Origin: an uncultured Dorea sp. | Lineage (GTDB): Bacteria; Bacillota; Clostridia; Lachnospirales; Lachnospiraceae | Assembly: GCA_910579925.1 (NCBI GenBank) | Contig: CAJTVY010000066.1 | Location: 1 to 13,299, forward strand | DNA length: 13,299 nt | Direction: 5' to 3' | Shown: positions 7,342 to 13,299 of the stretch, one piece after another | Layout of the letters: the number at the start of each line of letters is the position of its first letter | Numbering within the stretch: position 1 is the first letter of the stretch | The notes under the pieces: model-generated | Seen by the model: the letters and a program-made list of their open reading frames with translations, nothing else | Told to the model about the DNA's origin: nothing | Databases searched by the model: none | Program-made: the position numbers and the translations under genes

Positions 7342-9327
7342 TCAATCTAAATCATTCAGCGCTCTTTTCAATTCTACCAGCTTGTCCCTTAACTCTGCCG
7401 CTGCTTCAAAGTTCAGTTCTGCCGCCGCCTTTTTCATCTGTTTTGTCAGATCTGCAATCAGCTTTTCCAGTTCCTTCCGGCTCATGGATTCTGGATCTTT
7501 CTCCATCCGAAATTCTTCTGCGGCAACCTTCTTAGACACGGCAATCAAATCACGGACACTCTTCTTTATCGTCTGAGGCGTTATGCCGTTTTCTTCATTA
7601 TATTGCATCTGAACCTTACGGCGTCTCTGTGTCTCCTCAATTGCTAAACGCATGGAATCTGTAATCGTATCCGCATACATGATCACATGTCCTTCTGCAT
7701 TACGCGCCGCACGTCCGATGGTCTGTATCAGCGACGTCTCAGAACGCAGAAATCCTTCCTTATCTGCATCCAGGATCGCCACCAGCGTGATCTCCGGAAT
7801 ATCCAGTCCTTCTCTCAGAAGATTGATCCCCACCAGTACGTCAAACACATCAAGCCTCATATCCCTGACAATCTCCGTCCTCTCCAGCGTATCAATATCC
7901 GAGTGGAGATAACGGACACGAATCCCTACCTCCCGCATATAATCCGTAAGGTCTTCTGCCATACGCTTTGTCAGCGTAGTGATCAATACCTTATTCTTCT
8001 TATCAATCTCTTTATTCACTTCTCCTACCAGATCGTCAATCTGTCCTTCCACAGGGCGTACTTCCACCTCCGGATCGAGAAGGCCGGTGGGACGGATGAC
8101 CTGCTCCGCCCGGAGAAGTTCATGCTGCTCCTCATATGCTCCCGGAGTGGCAGAGACAAACATCACCTGGTCTATCTTACCTTCGAATTCTTCAAAGTTC
8201 AAGGGGCGGTTATCTTTTGCGGAAGGAAGCCGGAAACCATATTCTACCAGCGTTGATTTCCTTGACTGGTCGCCGTGGTACATGCCTCCGATCTGCGGCA
8301 CAGTCTTATGGGATTCGTCAATCATAATGATAAAATCATCCGGGAAATAATCTATCAGGGTATGGGGAGGCTGTCCTTTTTCAAGTCCGGTCAGATGCCG
8401 CGAATAGTTCTCGATTCCGGAGCAGAAACCAGTCTCCCGCATCATCTCGATATCGAAATTTGTCCGTTCTGCTATTCTCTGGGCTTCTAACAGCTTCCCT
8501 TCGCTCTTGAAATACTTTACCTGTTCCTCTAGTTCAGCCTCGATCTCCTTAATCGCCCGGTCCATGCTCTCCTTCGACACCACATAGTGGGATGCCGGGA
8601 AGATTGCGACATGGTTCAATTCATTCTTAATCTCCCCTGTCAGGATATCAATCTCTGTGATACGGTCTACCTCGTCGCCGAAAAATTCAATCCGGTATCC
8701 AAGGCTCTCGTAAAGTGCGGGGATGATTTCTAATACGTCTCCGCGGACGCGGAAGGTTCCGCGTTTGAAATCCATCTCGTTGCGGTCGTACTGTATCTCG
8801 ATGAGTTTCTTGATTACCTCGTCCCGGTCTTTTGACATTCCCGGGCGCAGGGAGATTACCATGTTCTGGTAATCAATGGGGGAACCAAGTCCGTAGATGC
8901 AGGATACGCTGGCTACGATGACTACATCCCGGCGTTCGGATAATGCCGCTGTGGCGGAGTGGCGGAGCTTGTCGATCTCATCGTTGATGGATGAGTCCTT
9001 GGCGATGTAGGTGTCGGAGGAAGGGACGTAGGCCTCGGGTTGGTAATAGTCGTAGTAGGACACAAAATACTCCACTGCGTTATCAGGGAACATCTCTTTG
9101 AATTCTCCGTACAACTGAGCAGCAAGCGTTTTATTATGTGCTATAACAAGAGTGGGTTTCTGTAATTCTTGGATGACATTTGCCATCGTAAACGTCTTGC
9201 CGGAACCCGTAACCCCCAGTAAAGTCTGGAATTGATTGCCTTCCTTGAAGCCTTTGACCAGTTCCTCGATTGCCTGCGGCTGGTCGCCTGTGGGCTTGTA
9301 TGGAGCCTTTAAAACAAATTTATTCAT
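7342..9327 (-). CDS. uvrB: Excinuclease ABC subunit B (UvrB)
   Basis: A 661-residue UvrB, which is loaded by UvrA, verifies the lesion with its beta-hairpin and recruits UvrC for dual incision. Visible parts are Walker A GVTGSGKT (38-45), the Tyr-rich beta-hairpin YYDYYQPEAYVP (about 92-103), the DESH Walker B box, helicase C-terminal motifs including LLREGLDIPE and QTIGRAARN, and the C-terminal UVR motif (coiled coil, last ~40 residues), which contacts UvrA and UvrC. The length is normal. CGGAGG lies 7 nt before the ATG, fixing the start. It leads the uvrB-uvrA operon. The coding-strand base skew shifts within about 8630-9080 (C-ending codons, G-rich plus strand), unlike the rest of the gene, but the protein motifs there are intact. 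Confidence 0.98.
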   Translation of the reverse strand: MNKFVLKAPYKPTGDQPQAIEELVKGFKEGNQFQTLLGVTGSGKTFTMANVIQELQKPTLVIAHNKTLAAQLYGEFKEMFPDNAVEYFVSYYDYYQPEAYVPSSDTYIAKDSSINDEIDKLRHSATAALSERRDVVIVASVSCIYGLGSPIDYQNMVISLRPGMSKDRDEVIKKLIEIQYDRNEMDFKRGTFRVRGDVLEIIPALYESLGYRIEFFGDEVDRITEIDILTGEIKNELNHVAIFPASHYVVSKESMDRAIKEIEAELEEQVKYFKSEGKLLEAQRIAERTNFDIEMMRETGFCSGIENYSRHLTGLEKGQPPHTLIDYFPDDFIIMIDESHKTVPQIGGMYHGDQSRKSTLVEYGFRLPSAKDNRPLNFEEFEGKIDQVMFVSATPGAYEEQHELLRAEQVIRPTGLLDPEVEVRPVEGQIDDLVGEVNKEIDKKNKVLITTLTKRMAEDLTDYMREVGIRVRYLHSDIDTLERTEIVRDMRLDVFDVLVGINLLREGLDIPEITLVAILDADKEGFLRSETSLIQTIGRAARNAEGHVIMYADTITDSMRLAIEETQRRRKVQMQYNEENGITPQTIKKSVRDLIAVSKKVAAEEFRMEKDPESMSRKELEKLIADLTKQMKKAAAELNFEAAAELRDKLVELKRALNDLD

Positions 9328-9341
9328 AGCAATACCTCCGT

Positions 9342-9461
9342 TTTGTGACTTTTGATACGATTATTATCAGCCAACAGCCAATTTTATAATTCGTAATGAA
9401 ATCCTCAAAATAACTGCCTTTCGGTATGCTTTTACGAATCCCGGAAGGCAAAAGTCACAAA
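9342..9461 (-). promoter_or_regulatory. Nested inverted repeats in the uvrB leader
   Basis: TTTGTGACTTTTG (9342-9354) is perfectly complementary to CAAAAGTCACAAA (9449-9461), across 94 nt. Inside, TGCCTTTCGG (9415-9424) matches CCGGAAGGCA (9441-9450) with one mismatch; the two pairings share 9449-9450, so they would compete slightly. In the mRNA the 3' arm of the long pairing ends a few nt before the uvrB GGAGG, so folding could affect ribosome access. No known riboswitch class is recognised. Confidence 0.45.
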
Positions 9462-9493
9462 TTCGATTTTCTAGGACTAAATATCACTTGGCG

Positions 9494-9513
9494 GCATGAA
9501 ACAGGATTCATGC
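9494..9513. repeat. 7-bp inverted repeat at the uvrB transcript start
   Basis: GCATGAA (9494-9500) and TTCATGC (9507-9513) are perfect inverted arms around a 6-nt loop, placed at about +8 to +27 relative to the predicted uvrB start site. It could be an operator for a dimeric repressor or a 5' mRNA stem. No regulator is assignable. Confidence 0.4.
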
Positions 9514-9526
9514 GGTTACCTTGAAC

Positions 9527-9555
9527 ATTATAACAAAAAACTTTTCAAATGTATA
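9527..9555 (-). promoter_or_regulatory. Sigma-A-type promoter of uvrB-uvrA
   Basis: On the minus strand a perfect -10 TATAAT (9527-9532) lies 17 bp from TATACA (9550-9555), a 4/6 match to the -35 consensus. The transcript would start near 9520 and carry a leader of about 190 nt. The promoter sits between the recombinase terminator and uvrB, close to the presumed element junction. Confidence 0.6.
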
Positions 9556-9561
9556 TAGCTT

Positions 9562-9618
9562 GGAGCAATAAAAAAGTACAAATGTTCGGTTTCTTCATTC
9601 GTACTTTTTTATTGCTCC
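9562..9618. terminator. Bidirectional terminator from a perfect 18-bp inverted repeat
   Basis: GGAGCAATAAAAAAGTAC (9562-9579) is exactly complementary to 9601-9618. Inside, AATG (9581-9584) can pair with CATT (9596-9599) around TTCGGTTTCTT. In either direction an inner GTAC-anchored stem is followed by six T and ATT, so it works as an intrinsic terminator both ways. It lies 18 bp past the stop of the downstream recombinase and insulates uvrB from the mobile-element genes. Confidence 0.8.
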
Positions 9619-9636
9619 ATATCCTCCGTATAATTA

Positions 9637-10929
9637 TCAGGCTGCCCCTAGATATTCCTCCGCCAGATTTTCTATATCCTCCATATCAGAATAATCGTAA
9701 TATTCCCCTCTTCCACACTTTGGCATGACAGATTCTATAAATGGCTCTATCGCATACAAACAGTCCTCAATGATTTCCTGTGTATCACCATATATGTCCG
9801 CCGATATGATTTCCTTAGAATGCCCCAACATATTCGATATTCCCTTAATATTGAAATCGTTCTTCAACAGGATTGTCGTATATGTATTCCGTAGCTGGTG
9901 GAAATGAATGTCGGGTAACCCCTGTGCCTTTAACAGTTCTTTATAATATTTATGGTGATAGCTCTTGCTTCTCGGATTCCCGTAAGTCGAACAGCAGATA
10001 TAATCCAAATCCCGAAACTCCCGTTTCCTGCGTCTGCGGTTTTTCTCATAAATCCGCCTCTGCTCCAATATTGCTTCAAAGACAAAATCCGGTATAGGCA
10101 CTTCCCGGTTGCTGGATTCTGTTTTTGTCGGTATCTCCTGTTTCGTCAGCATTTTTGGCAAAACATCTTCCGCCTTTGAGTTGGGTACTTTCCCCAACTG
10201 CCGCTGTATTTTCAGCGTCCTGTTAATATAATCCACATCACTGTATTTTAACCCGTTAATTTCACCACGCCTCAATCCCATTAACACAGCGAATAAAATC
10301 TGCATATAGATTGGCGTCTCCTTGCTTGCGTCAATTAACTGCGCCACCTGTGGGACTGTCAATGTTTTCTGTACGTCTATCTTTAAGATACGGTAAGCCT
10401 TTTTCTTGACTTTTTTAGGGAGCATAACCCCCTCTGCACAATTAACTGCTATGACATTCTTAGTTTTTGCATATTCCATAGCCGTATTCATAACTGTTTT
10501 CACAAGCCTTGCCACATTTTCGGATTGATCTGTGACTGAGTTGTACAGCTTACGGATATACCCCTGATTTAATGTAGACATGTACATTTTTCCAATTCCC
10601 GGAGAAATATAATTGTAAACCGCATTTTTATAACTGTTATAAGTATTGTCTGCGATCCGCTTCTTCATGACATCCTCAAGCCAGTATTCCATGAAATCGG
10701 CAACCTTAATCTTCCCATAGACAATATATGTACCATGATGGAGCTGCCCAACCACTTCATCCCTGCCTGCATTCGCTTCCTTTTTGGTTTTAAATCCAGC
10801 GTGCTGCTGCGTGACAAAAGTATCATCCGCAAATTTCAAAACCACCCGGAATCCGTATCCTTTTTTTATTGTGGTAACAGAGTACACTTTATAATCTACA
10901 TATTTCTTAAAATCAAACTTGTTTTCCAT
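9637..10929 (-). CDS. Tyrosine recombinase/integrase (downstream of tandem pair)
   Basis: A 430-residue phage-type tyrosine recombinase that cuts and rejoins DNA through a 3'-phosphotyrosine. The first ~75 residues look like an arm-type DNA-binding domain (GYGFRVVLKFADDTF), then a SAM-like core-binding domain (about 76-185), then the catalytic domain. Catalytic residues appear complete: R220 in GLRRGE, K269 in TKTESSN, H344 and R347 in HQLRN, H370 in LGH and the nucleophile Y380 in ADIYGD. An acidic tail (YYDYSDMEDIENLAEEYL) follows. The start at 10929 is chosen because GGAGGGA lies 5-6 nt before it; an in-frame start at 10962 would overlap the upstream recombinase. The gene begins one base after the neighbour's stop, so the two are co-translated. 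Confidence 0.93.
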   Translation of the reverse strand: MENKFDFKKYVDYKVYSVTTIKKGYGFRVVLKFADDTFVTQQHAGFKTKKEANAGRDEVVGQLHHGTYIVYGKIKVADFMEYWLEDVMKKRIADNTYNSYKNAVYNYISPGIGKMYMSTLNQGYIRKLYNSVTDQSENVARLVKTVMNTAMEYAKTKNVIAVNCAEGVMLPKKVKKKAYRILKIDVQKTLTVPQVAQLIDASKETPIYMQILFAVLMGLRRGEINGLKYSDVDYINRTLKIQRQLGKVPNSKAEDVLPKMLTKQEIPTKTESSNREVPIPDFVFEAILEQRRIYEKNRRRRKREFRDLDYICCSTYGNPRSKSYHHKYYKELLKAQGLPDIHFHQLRNTYTTILLKNDFNIKGISNMLGHSKEIISADIYGDTQEIIEDCLYAIEPFIESVMPKCGRGEYYDYSDMEDIENLAEEYLGAA

Positions 10930-10930
10930 G

Positions 10931-12142
10931 CTATCCCTCCATTCCTGCCTTTTCCGGCGCAAATGTATCGTTCATGAATGCGATGATCTTGTCCTTTTCA
11001 TCCATAACATCACAATAATATTCATAGGTAGTATGGATGGAGCTATGCCCTAATAACCCTGATATTTTTACTAATGGAACTCCGCTCTCAATTAAGATCG
11101 TCGCAAACATATGGCGTAATCCATGCACGGTAACTACTGGAAGTCCATTTCGGTTACAGAGTTTTGTCAATGCCTGATTGAAAGAACTTAACGAATGAGG
11201 TCTGCCATTATCCCGGCAGCAGACATATCCATTGTCCCTATATTTCTCCCCTGCATACTCTTTATCAAGCTGAACTTTCCTCTGTCTGCGTTCTACCTCA
11301 TCCATGACAGCTTTTGGAACCCTTAAGATCCGGTAGCTGTTTTCTGTTTTTGGCTCACGCTCTATCAGGGAATATTCCTCAATGTTGAAACTTCCACTCA
11401 GCTTCGGGTTTGCTACAATCTGGCGGCTTATCCTGACTGTATTTTTTTCAAAATCAAAGTCGCTGAATTTTAAGCCTAAGATTTCACCTTTTCTCAACCC
11501 GCAGAACAGCCCTAACTGGATTTCCAGATACCATGCGCTTTTTGCCGCTGCTTCTAGCAGAAGTTTTATTTTTTCTTTGCTAAGCACACGGATTTTTGGT
11601 TTTTTCCTCTTATATGGCTTTGTTTCCGGAACCGGATTGCAAGCAATGAATCCTTCAAACAATGCGTCTTTCATCGCCAGGCTCAGTAATTCCCGCCCTT
11701 TATTTCCTGCCGAAACACAAATCTTTGATGTTCTTTCCAGCAAGGCGTCCAAATATTCCACGGTTACATACCGTAATTTTATATCACTTTCTATGCTTGG
11801 CAACAGCAATTCATATAGGGTATAAGAGCCAATCATTTTTGTAGTTGTTTCAATTCGCAGGGAATAAATATGTTCAAACCAATACATCAGGTAATCCCCA
11901 AACATCACATCCCTGTTCTTCAAATAGGCAACTTGAAATTCCCGCTGCCTGTCCCGGAAACGGTTTTCATATTCCCAATAGCTTTCCTCTGCCTCTTCTG
12001 GAGTCTGAAAACCTCCTTTTTTGCTATATTTCACAGTCATATCATCCATCAGCTCTTTTGTTCGGTGATACCATGAATTATTTTCAAAAAATACAACCCT
12101 TTTTTCCTGTCCTGTCTTTGCAGTCTTTTCTTTATCTGCCAT
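10931..12142 (-). CDS. Tyrosine recombinase/integrase (upstream of tandem pair)
   Basis: A 403-residue tyrosine recombinase, distinct in sequence from its downstream neighbour. An N-terminal arm-binding-like region (15-70), a core-binding domain (about 78-170) and a catalytic domain are present. The catalytic set looks intact: R217 in GLRKGE, K265 in EPKTENSY, H340 and R343 in HGLRH, H366 in LGHSS and the probable nucleophile Y376 in TTYEYYCD (Y375 also possible). GAGGTGAT precedes the ATG at a good distance. Its last codons (ATG GAG GGA TAG) double as the ribosome binding site of the next recombinase. The 22-bp gap to the HTH gene suggests one operon of HTH gene, this gene and the second recombinase. 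Tn554-type and RIT elements also use tandem tyrosine recombinases, but no specific family match is claimed. Confidence 0.93.
   Translation of the reverse strand: MADKEKTAKTGQEKRVVFFENNSWYHRTKELMDDMTVKYSKKGGFQTPEEAEESYWEYENRFRDRQREFQVAYLKNRDVMFGDYLMYWFEHIYSLRIETTTKMIGSYTLYELLLPSIESDIKLRYVTVEYLDALLERTSKICVSAGNKGRELLSLAMKDALFEGFIACNPVPETKPYKRKKPKIRVLSKEKIKLLLEAAAKSAWYLEIQLGLFCGLRKGEILGLKFSDFDFEKNTVRISRQIVANPKLSGSFNIEEYSLIEREPKTENSYRILRVPKAVMDEVERRQRKVQLDKEYAGEKYRDNGYVCCRDNGRPHSLSSFNQALTKLCNRNGLPVVTVHGLRHMFATILIESGVPLVKISGLLGHSSIHTTYEYYCDVMDEKDKIIAFMNDTFAPEKAGMEG
10934..10940 (-). promoter_or_regulatory. Ribosome binding site embedded in the upstream recombinase gene
   Basis: GGAGGGA on the minus strand is made from the last sense codons of the upstream recombinase and precedes the TAGCATG junction. 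It decides the start of the downstream recombinase at 10929 and makes its translation dependent on, or at least adjacent to, ribosomes finishing the first gene. Confidence 0.8.
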
Positions 12143-12164
12143 TGAATCACCTCATTCTTTCCAA

Positions 12165-12362
12165 TCATTCCCCACAAAGCCATTTTTCAAAAGGTTTGCA
12201 GGGAATCCTATAAACTTTTCCTATTTTGATGACACGGAACGGTTCCTGCTTTTTATAAACCTCATCCAGAAATTCATAGGCTTTTGTCCTTCCTATCCCA
12301 AGCAATTTCTGTATGTCCTCCGCATCATACACTTTTTTCGATATATCAAAAGATTCTGCCAT
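12165..12362 (-). CDS. Excisionase-family helix-turn-helix DNA-binding protein
   Basis: A 65-residue basic protein with a MerR-like winged helix of the HTH_17/excisionase type: YDAEDIQKLLGIGRTKAYEF forms the helix-turn-helix, and VIKIGKVYRIP with a terminal FEKWL forms the wing and closing helix. Such proteins bend DNA at attachment sites and steer the recombinase towards excision, or act as regulators of the integrase gene. GGAGG stands 7 nt before the ATG. It lies directly ahead of both recombinase genes (22-bp gap), which supports a recombination directionality role. Which of the two recombinases it partners is not visible. Confidence 0.82.
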   Translation of the reverse strand: MAESFDISKKVYDAEDIQKLLGIGRTKAYEFLDEVYKKQEPFRVIKIGKVYRIPCKPFEKWLCGE

Positions 12363-12387
12363 GGCTGCACCTCCTCTTTTTCAGCAA

Positions 12388-12423
12388 GAGGACTGCACAC
12401 TTACAGAATAGCGCACAGTCCTC
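12388..12423. repeat. Inverted repeat before the HTH gene
   Basis: GAGGACTG (12388-12395) and CAGTCCTC (12416-12423) are perfect 8-bp arms around 20 nt. In the minus-strand transcript the hairpin lies between the toxin stop and the HTH-gene ribosome binding site, about 25 bp before the start codon. It may be an operator for the HTH protein or a weak attenuator; it lacks a U-tract, so a strong terminator is unlikely. No convincing promoter was found in this 101-bp gap. Confidence 0.5.
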
Positions 12424-12463
12424 ATTCCGTCTAATATGCAAAATATCAAATCGCATACTTGAC

Positions 12464-13003
12464 TTATTCAAATATCTTGTTTTCACCATTATATTTCTTC
12501 CTTATTGAATAATCATAACCCTGCCTGACATTACAGAACATACAGGTTTCTTTCAATTTCTGATTTTTTTCTGTCCTCTGGATGAAATGCTCTGTGGATT
12601 CAAAAAACGGCTTTGCACATACCGGGCAAAGACACATCAGTATTGGCTTATCCAATTTTCTCATCCCTGTACTGGAGCATAATGCTTTTTCAACCTTTAA
12701 CATCTGCTGTCTGTCCAATGTTCCCACATAATCATCCAAACGCTTTTTATCAATAGTCCTCAACTGCTCCAACAACACTACGGAATCCTTTTCTAATCCC
12801 TCAATCCCTTTTAACGGTACATGGGTAGGCATCTTATGTTTCGGTCTGCTTGTGATTGCAGCGACAACAACAGTTGGACTATGTTTATTCCCCCTGTTAT
12901 TCTGAATCACCAATACCGGGCGATATCCTCCTTGTTCACTTCCTACAACGGGATTTAAATTAGCATGGTAAATATCCCCACGCCTGATTTCTCTTTCTTC
13001 CAT
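12464..13003 (-). CDS. MazF/PemK-family endoribonuclease toxin with C-terminal zinc-knuckle domain
   Basis: A 179-residue protein. Residues 1-115 are a complete MazF/PemK fold, a dimeric ribosome-independent mRNA interferase: RRGDIYHANLNPVVGSEQGG, then R28 in GGYRPVLVIQN and T51 in AAITSR, both aligned by eye to the active-site Arg and Thr of Bacillus MazF (NdoA), then LLEQLRTIDKKRL. Ordinary MazF ends there. This one continues about 60 residues with CLCPVC (C126/C129) and CMFC (C154/C157), a likely zinc ribbon, then the basic QGYDYSIRKK. The start at 13003 follows GGAGG by 11 nt and fits the family N terminus; an in-frame ATG at 13021 is the alternative. No antitoxin gene is visible next to it on either side within the window. 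Carriage next to recombinases suggests element maintenance or a regulatory RNase, which is inference. Confidence 0.85.
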   Translation of the reverse strand: MEEREIRRGDIYHANLNPVVGSEQGGYRPVLVIQNNRGNKHSPTVVVAAITSRPKHKMPTHVPLKGIEGLEKDSVVLLEQLRTIDKKRLDDYVGTLDRQQMLKVEKALCSSTGMRKLDKPILMCLCPVCAKPFFESTEHFIQRTEKNQKLKETCMFCNVRQGYDYSIRKKYNGENKIFE

Positions 13004-13134
13004 AATAAAAATGTCCTCCATAATCTTTACTTCCTAATCCAGCCTGCTTTTTCTTTCATGGCAGAAAATACAAATTCGCAAAATACACCTTGCATGCCGA
13101 AAAATAAAATTCCTCTGCATTTCAGGTATGTATC

Positions 13135-13197
13135 AGCCGGACACAAAACATATCCTTTTGACTATTCCTTAGAATTTTTTATGTTCTGTGTCCGGCT
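13135..13197 (-). repeat. Near-perfect 18-bp inverted repeat upstream of the toxin gene
   Basis: AGCCGGACACAAAACATA (13135-13152) matches 13180-13197 with a single mismatch. In minus-strand RNA that mismatch becomes a G-U pair, so an unbroken 18-pair stem forms only on the strand that runs into the toxin gene. The loop holds a small ATTC/GAAT stem. This suggests a structured RNA leader, a DNA cruciform or a protein site rather than a simple terminator, because no U-tract follows on the minus strand. Confidence 0.6.
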
Positions 13198-13245
13198 ACC
13201 ATTTTTAGCCTGATAAGCCTATTTGTCCACGACACCCCGGCTTAC

Positions 13246-13271
13246 ATATCTGCCGCTTTTACGGCAGATAT
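13246..13271 (-). repeat. Perfect 10-bp hairpin next to a GTAAGCC motif (possible oriT/nic region)
   Basis: ATATCTGCCG (13246-13255) and CGGCAGATAT (13262-13271) are perfect arms around a 6-nt loop. On the minus strand the hairpin is followed at once by GTAAGCCGGGGTGTCGTGG (13245-13227), whose TAAGCC pairs in turn with GGCTTA (arms 13239-13244 and 13214-13219 on the plus strand). A short inverted repeat directly 5' of a TAAG-containing motif is the layout of RSF1010/R1162-type transfer origins. That reading is tentative; a transcription attenuator is the main alternative. From 13022 to 13299 no convincing gene was found. Confidence 0.4.
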
Positions 13272-13299
13272 AGGGAAGTCACCAAACGGCTGGCTGCTG

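Larger units (their letters stand above)
9562..13299. mobile_element. One end of an integrative element (extends beyond the window)
   Basis: Two tandem tyrosine recombinases, an excisionase-like HTH gene and a MazF-family toxin gene occupy this stretch, which is visibly more AT-rich than the housekeeping genes to its left. Recombinase genes normally sit next to an element end, so the attachment site should lie between 9328 and 9636. The exact junction and the opposite end cannot be set from this window. Whether it is a conjugative element, a mobilisable island or a prophage is unknown because no structural, relaxase or transfer gene is present here. Confidence 0.7.

Noticed and set aside
9637..12142. 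The tandem recombinases as chromosomal XerC/XerD
   Set aside because: They are 400+ residues with N-terminal arm-binding-like domains and sit with an excisionase-like gene, whereas Xer proteins are about 300 residues and lack such domains.
13037..13102. A possible 22-codon minus-strand peptide (MQGVFCEFVFSAMKEK...) just before the toxin gene
   Set aside because: No ribosome binding site precedes its ATG, it is very short and I recognise no family, so I do not call it as an antitoxin or leader peptide.
13158..13185. Plus-strand promoter TTGACT-16-TATGTT in the loop of the large inverted repeat
   Set aside because: The -10 is poor, the spacing is short and no plus-strand gene is visible downstream in the window.
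12965..13213. An 82-codon plus-strand reading frame antisense to the toxin start
   Set aside because: It overlaps the well-supported toxin gene and the inverted repeat, shows no recognisable domain and has no clear ribosome binding site.
1..13299. CRISPR arrays, tRNA or rRNA genes
   Set aside because: No regularly spaced repeats, cloverleaf or rRNA-like sequence was seen on either strand.

Overview
The window looks like a low-to-mid GC Firmicute chromosome, most likely a Clostridia/Lachnospiraceae gut anaerobe. This is inferred from the protein flavour (MreB, RecD2, ComF, UvrA, UvrB), strong GGAGG-type ribosome binding sites, sigma-A-like promoters and the kind of mobile genes present. No rRNA, tRNA or CRISPR array is visible. 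All intact genes lie on the minus strand, so transcription runs from right to left.

Left edge (1-283): the last 54 codons of a plus-strand tyrosine recombinase, cut off by an in-frame stop, followed by a hairpin terminator that separates it from comF. This is a relic of an older mobile element.

Core block 1 (285-4362): mreB, recD2 and comF form a tightly coupled minus-strand operon. mreB-recD2 share a TAATG junction and recD2-comF an ATGA junction. A good promoter (TTTCCA, 17 bp, TATAAT) lies about 120 bp before mreB, and the leader holds an imperfect direct repeat. The products concern cell shape, DNA unwinding and a competence-related phosphoribosyltransferase-like protein.

Core block 2 (4470-9555): uvrB then uvrA, the damage recognition and incision-loading proteins of nucleotide excision repair, with a 28-bp gap. 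The promoter lies near 9527-9555. The roughly 190-nt leader contains several inverted repeats, one of which ends just before the uvrB ribosome binding site. Part of uvrB (about 8630-9080) has a visibly different base skew and codon choice.

Accessory block (9562-13299, running off the right edge): one end of an integrative element sits directly upstream of uvrB. From its interior outward it carries a structured non-coding stretch with an origin-of-transfer-like hairpin, a MazF/PemK-family endoribonuclease with an extra C-terminal zinc-knuckle domain, a small excisionase-like HTH protein, and two complete but divergent tyrosine recombinases in tandem. A perfect 18-bp inverted repeat forms a two-way terminator between the recombinases and uvrB. 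The likely logic is that the HTH protein and the two recombinases control integration and excision, the toxin may stabilise the element, and the hairpin region may serve transfer. The last two points are inference. The element's other end and any antitoxin, relaxase or cargo are outside the window.
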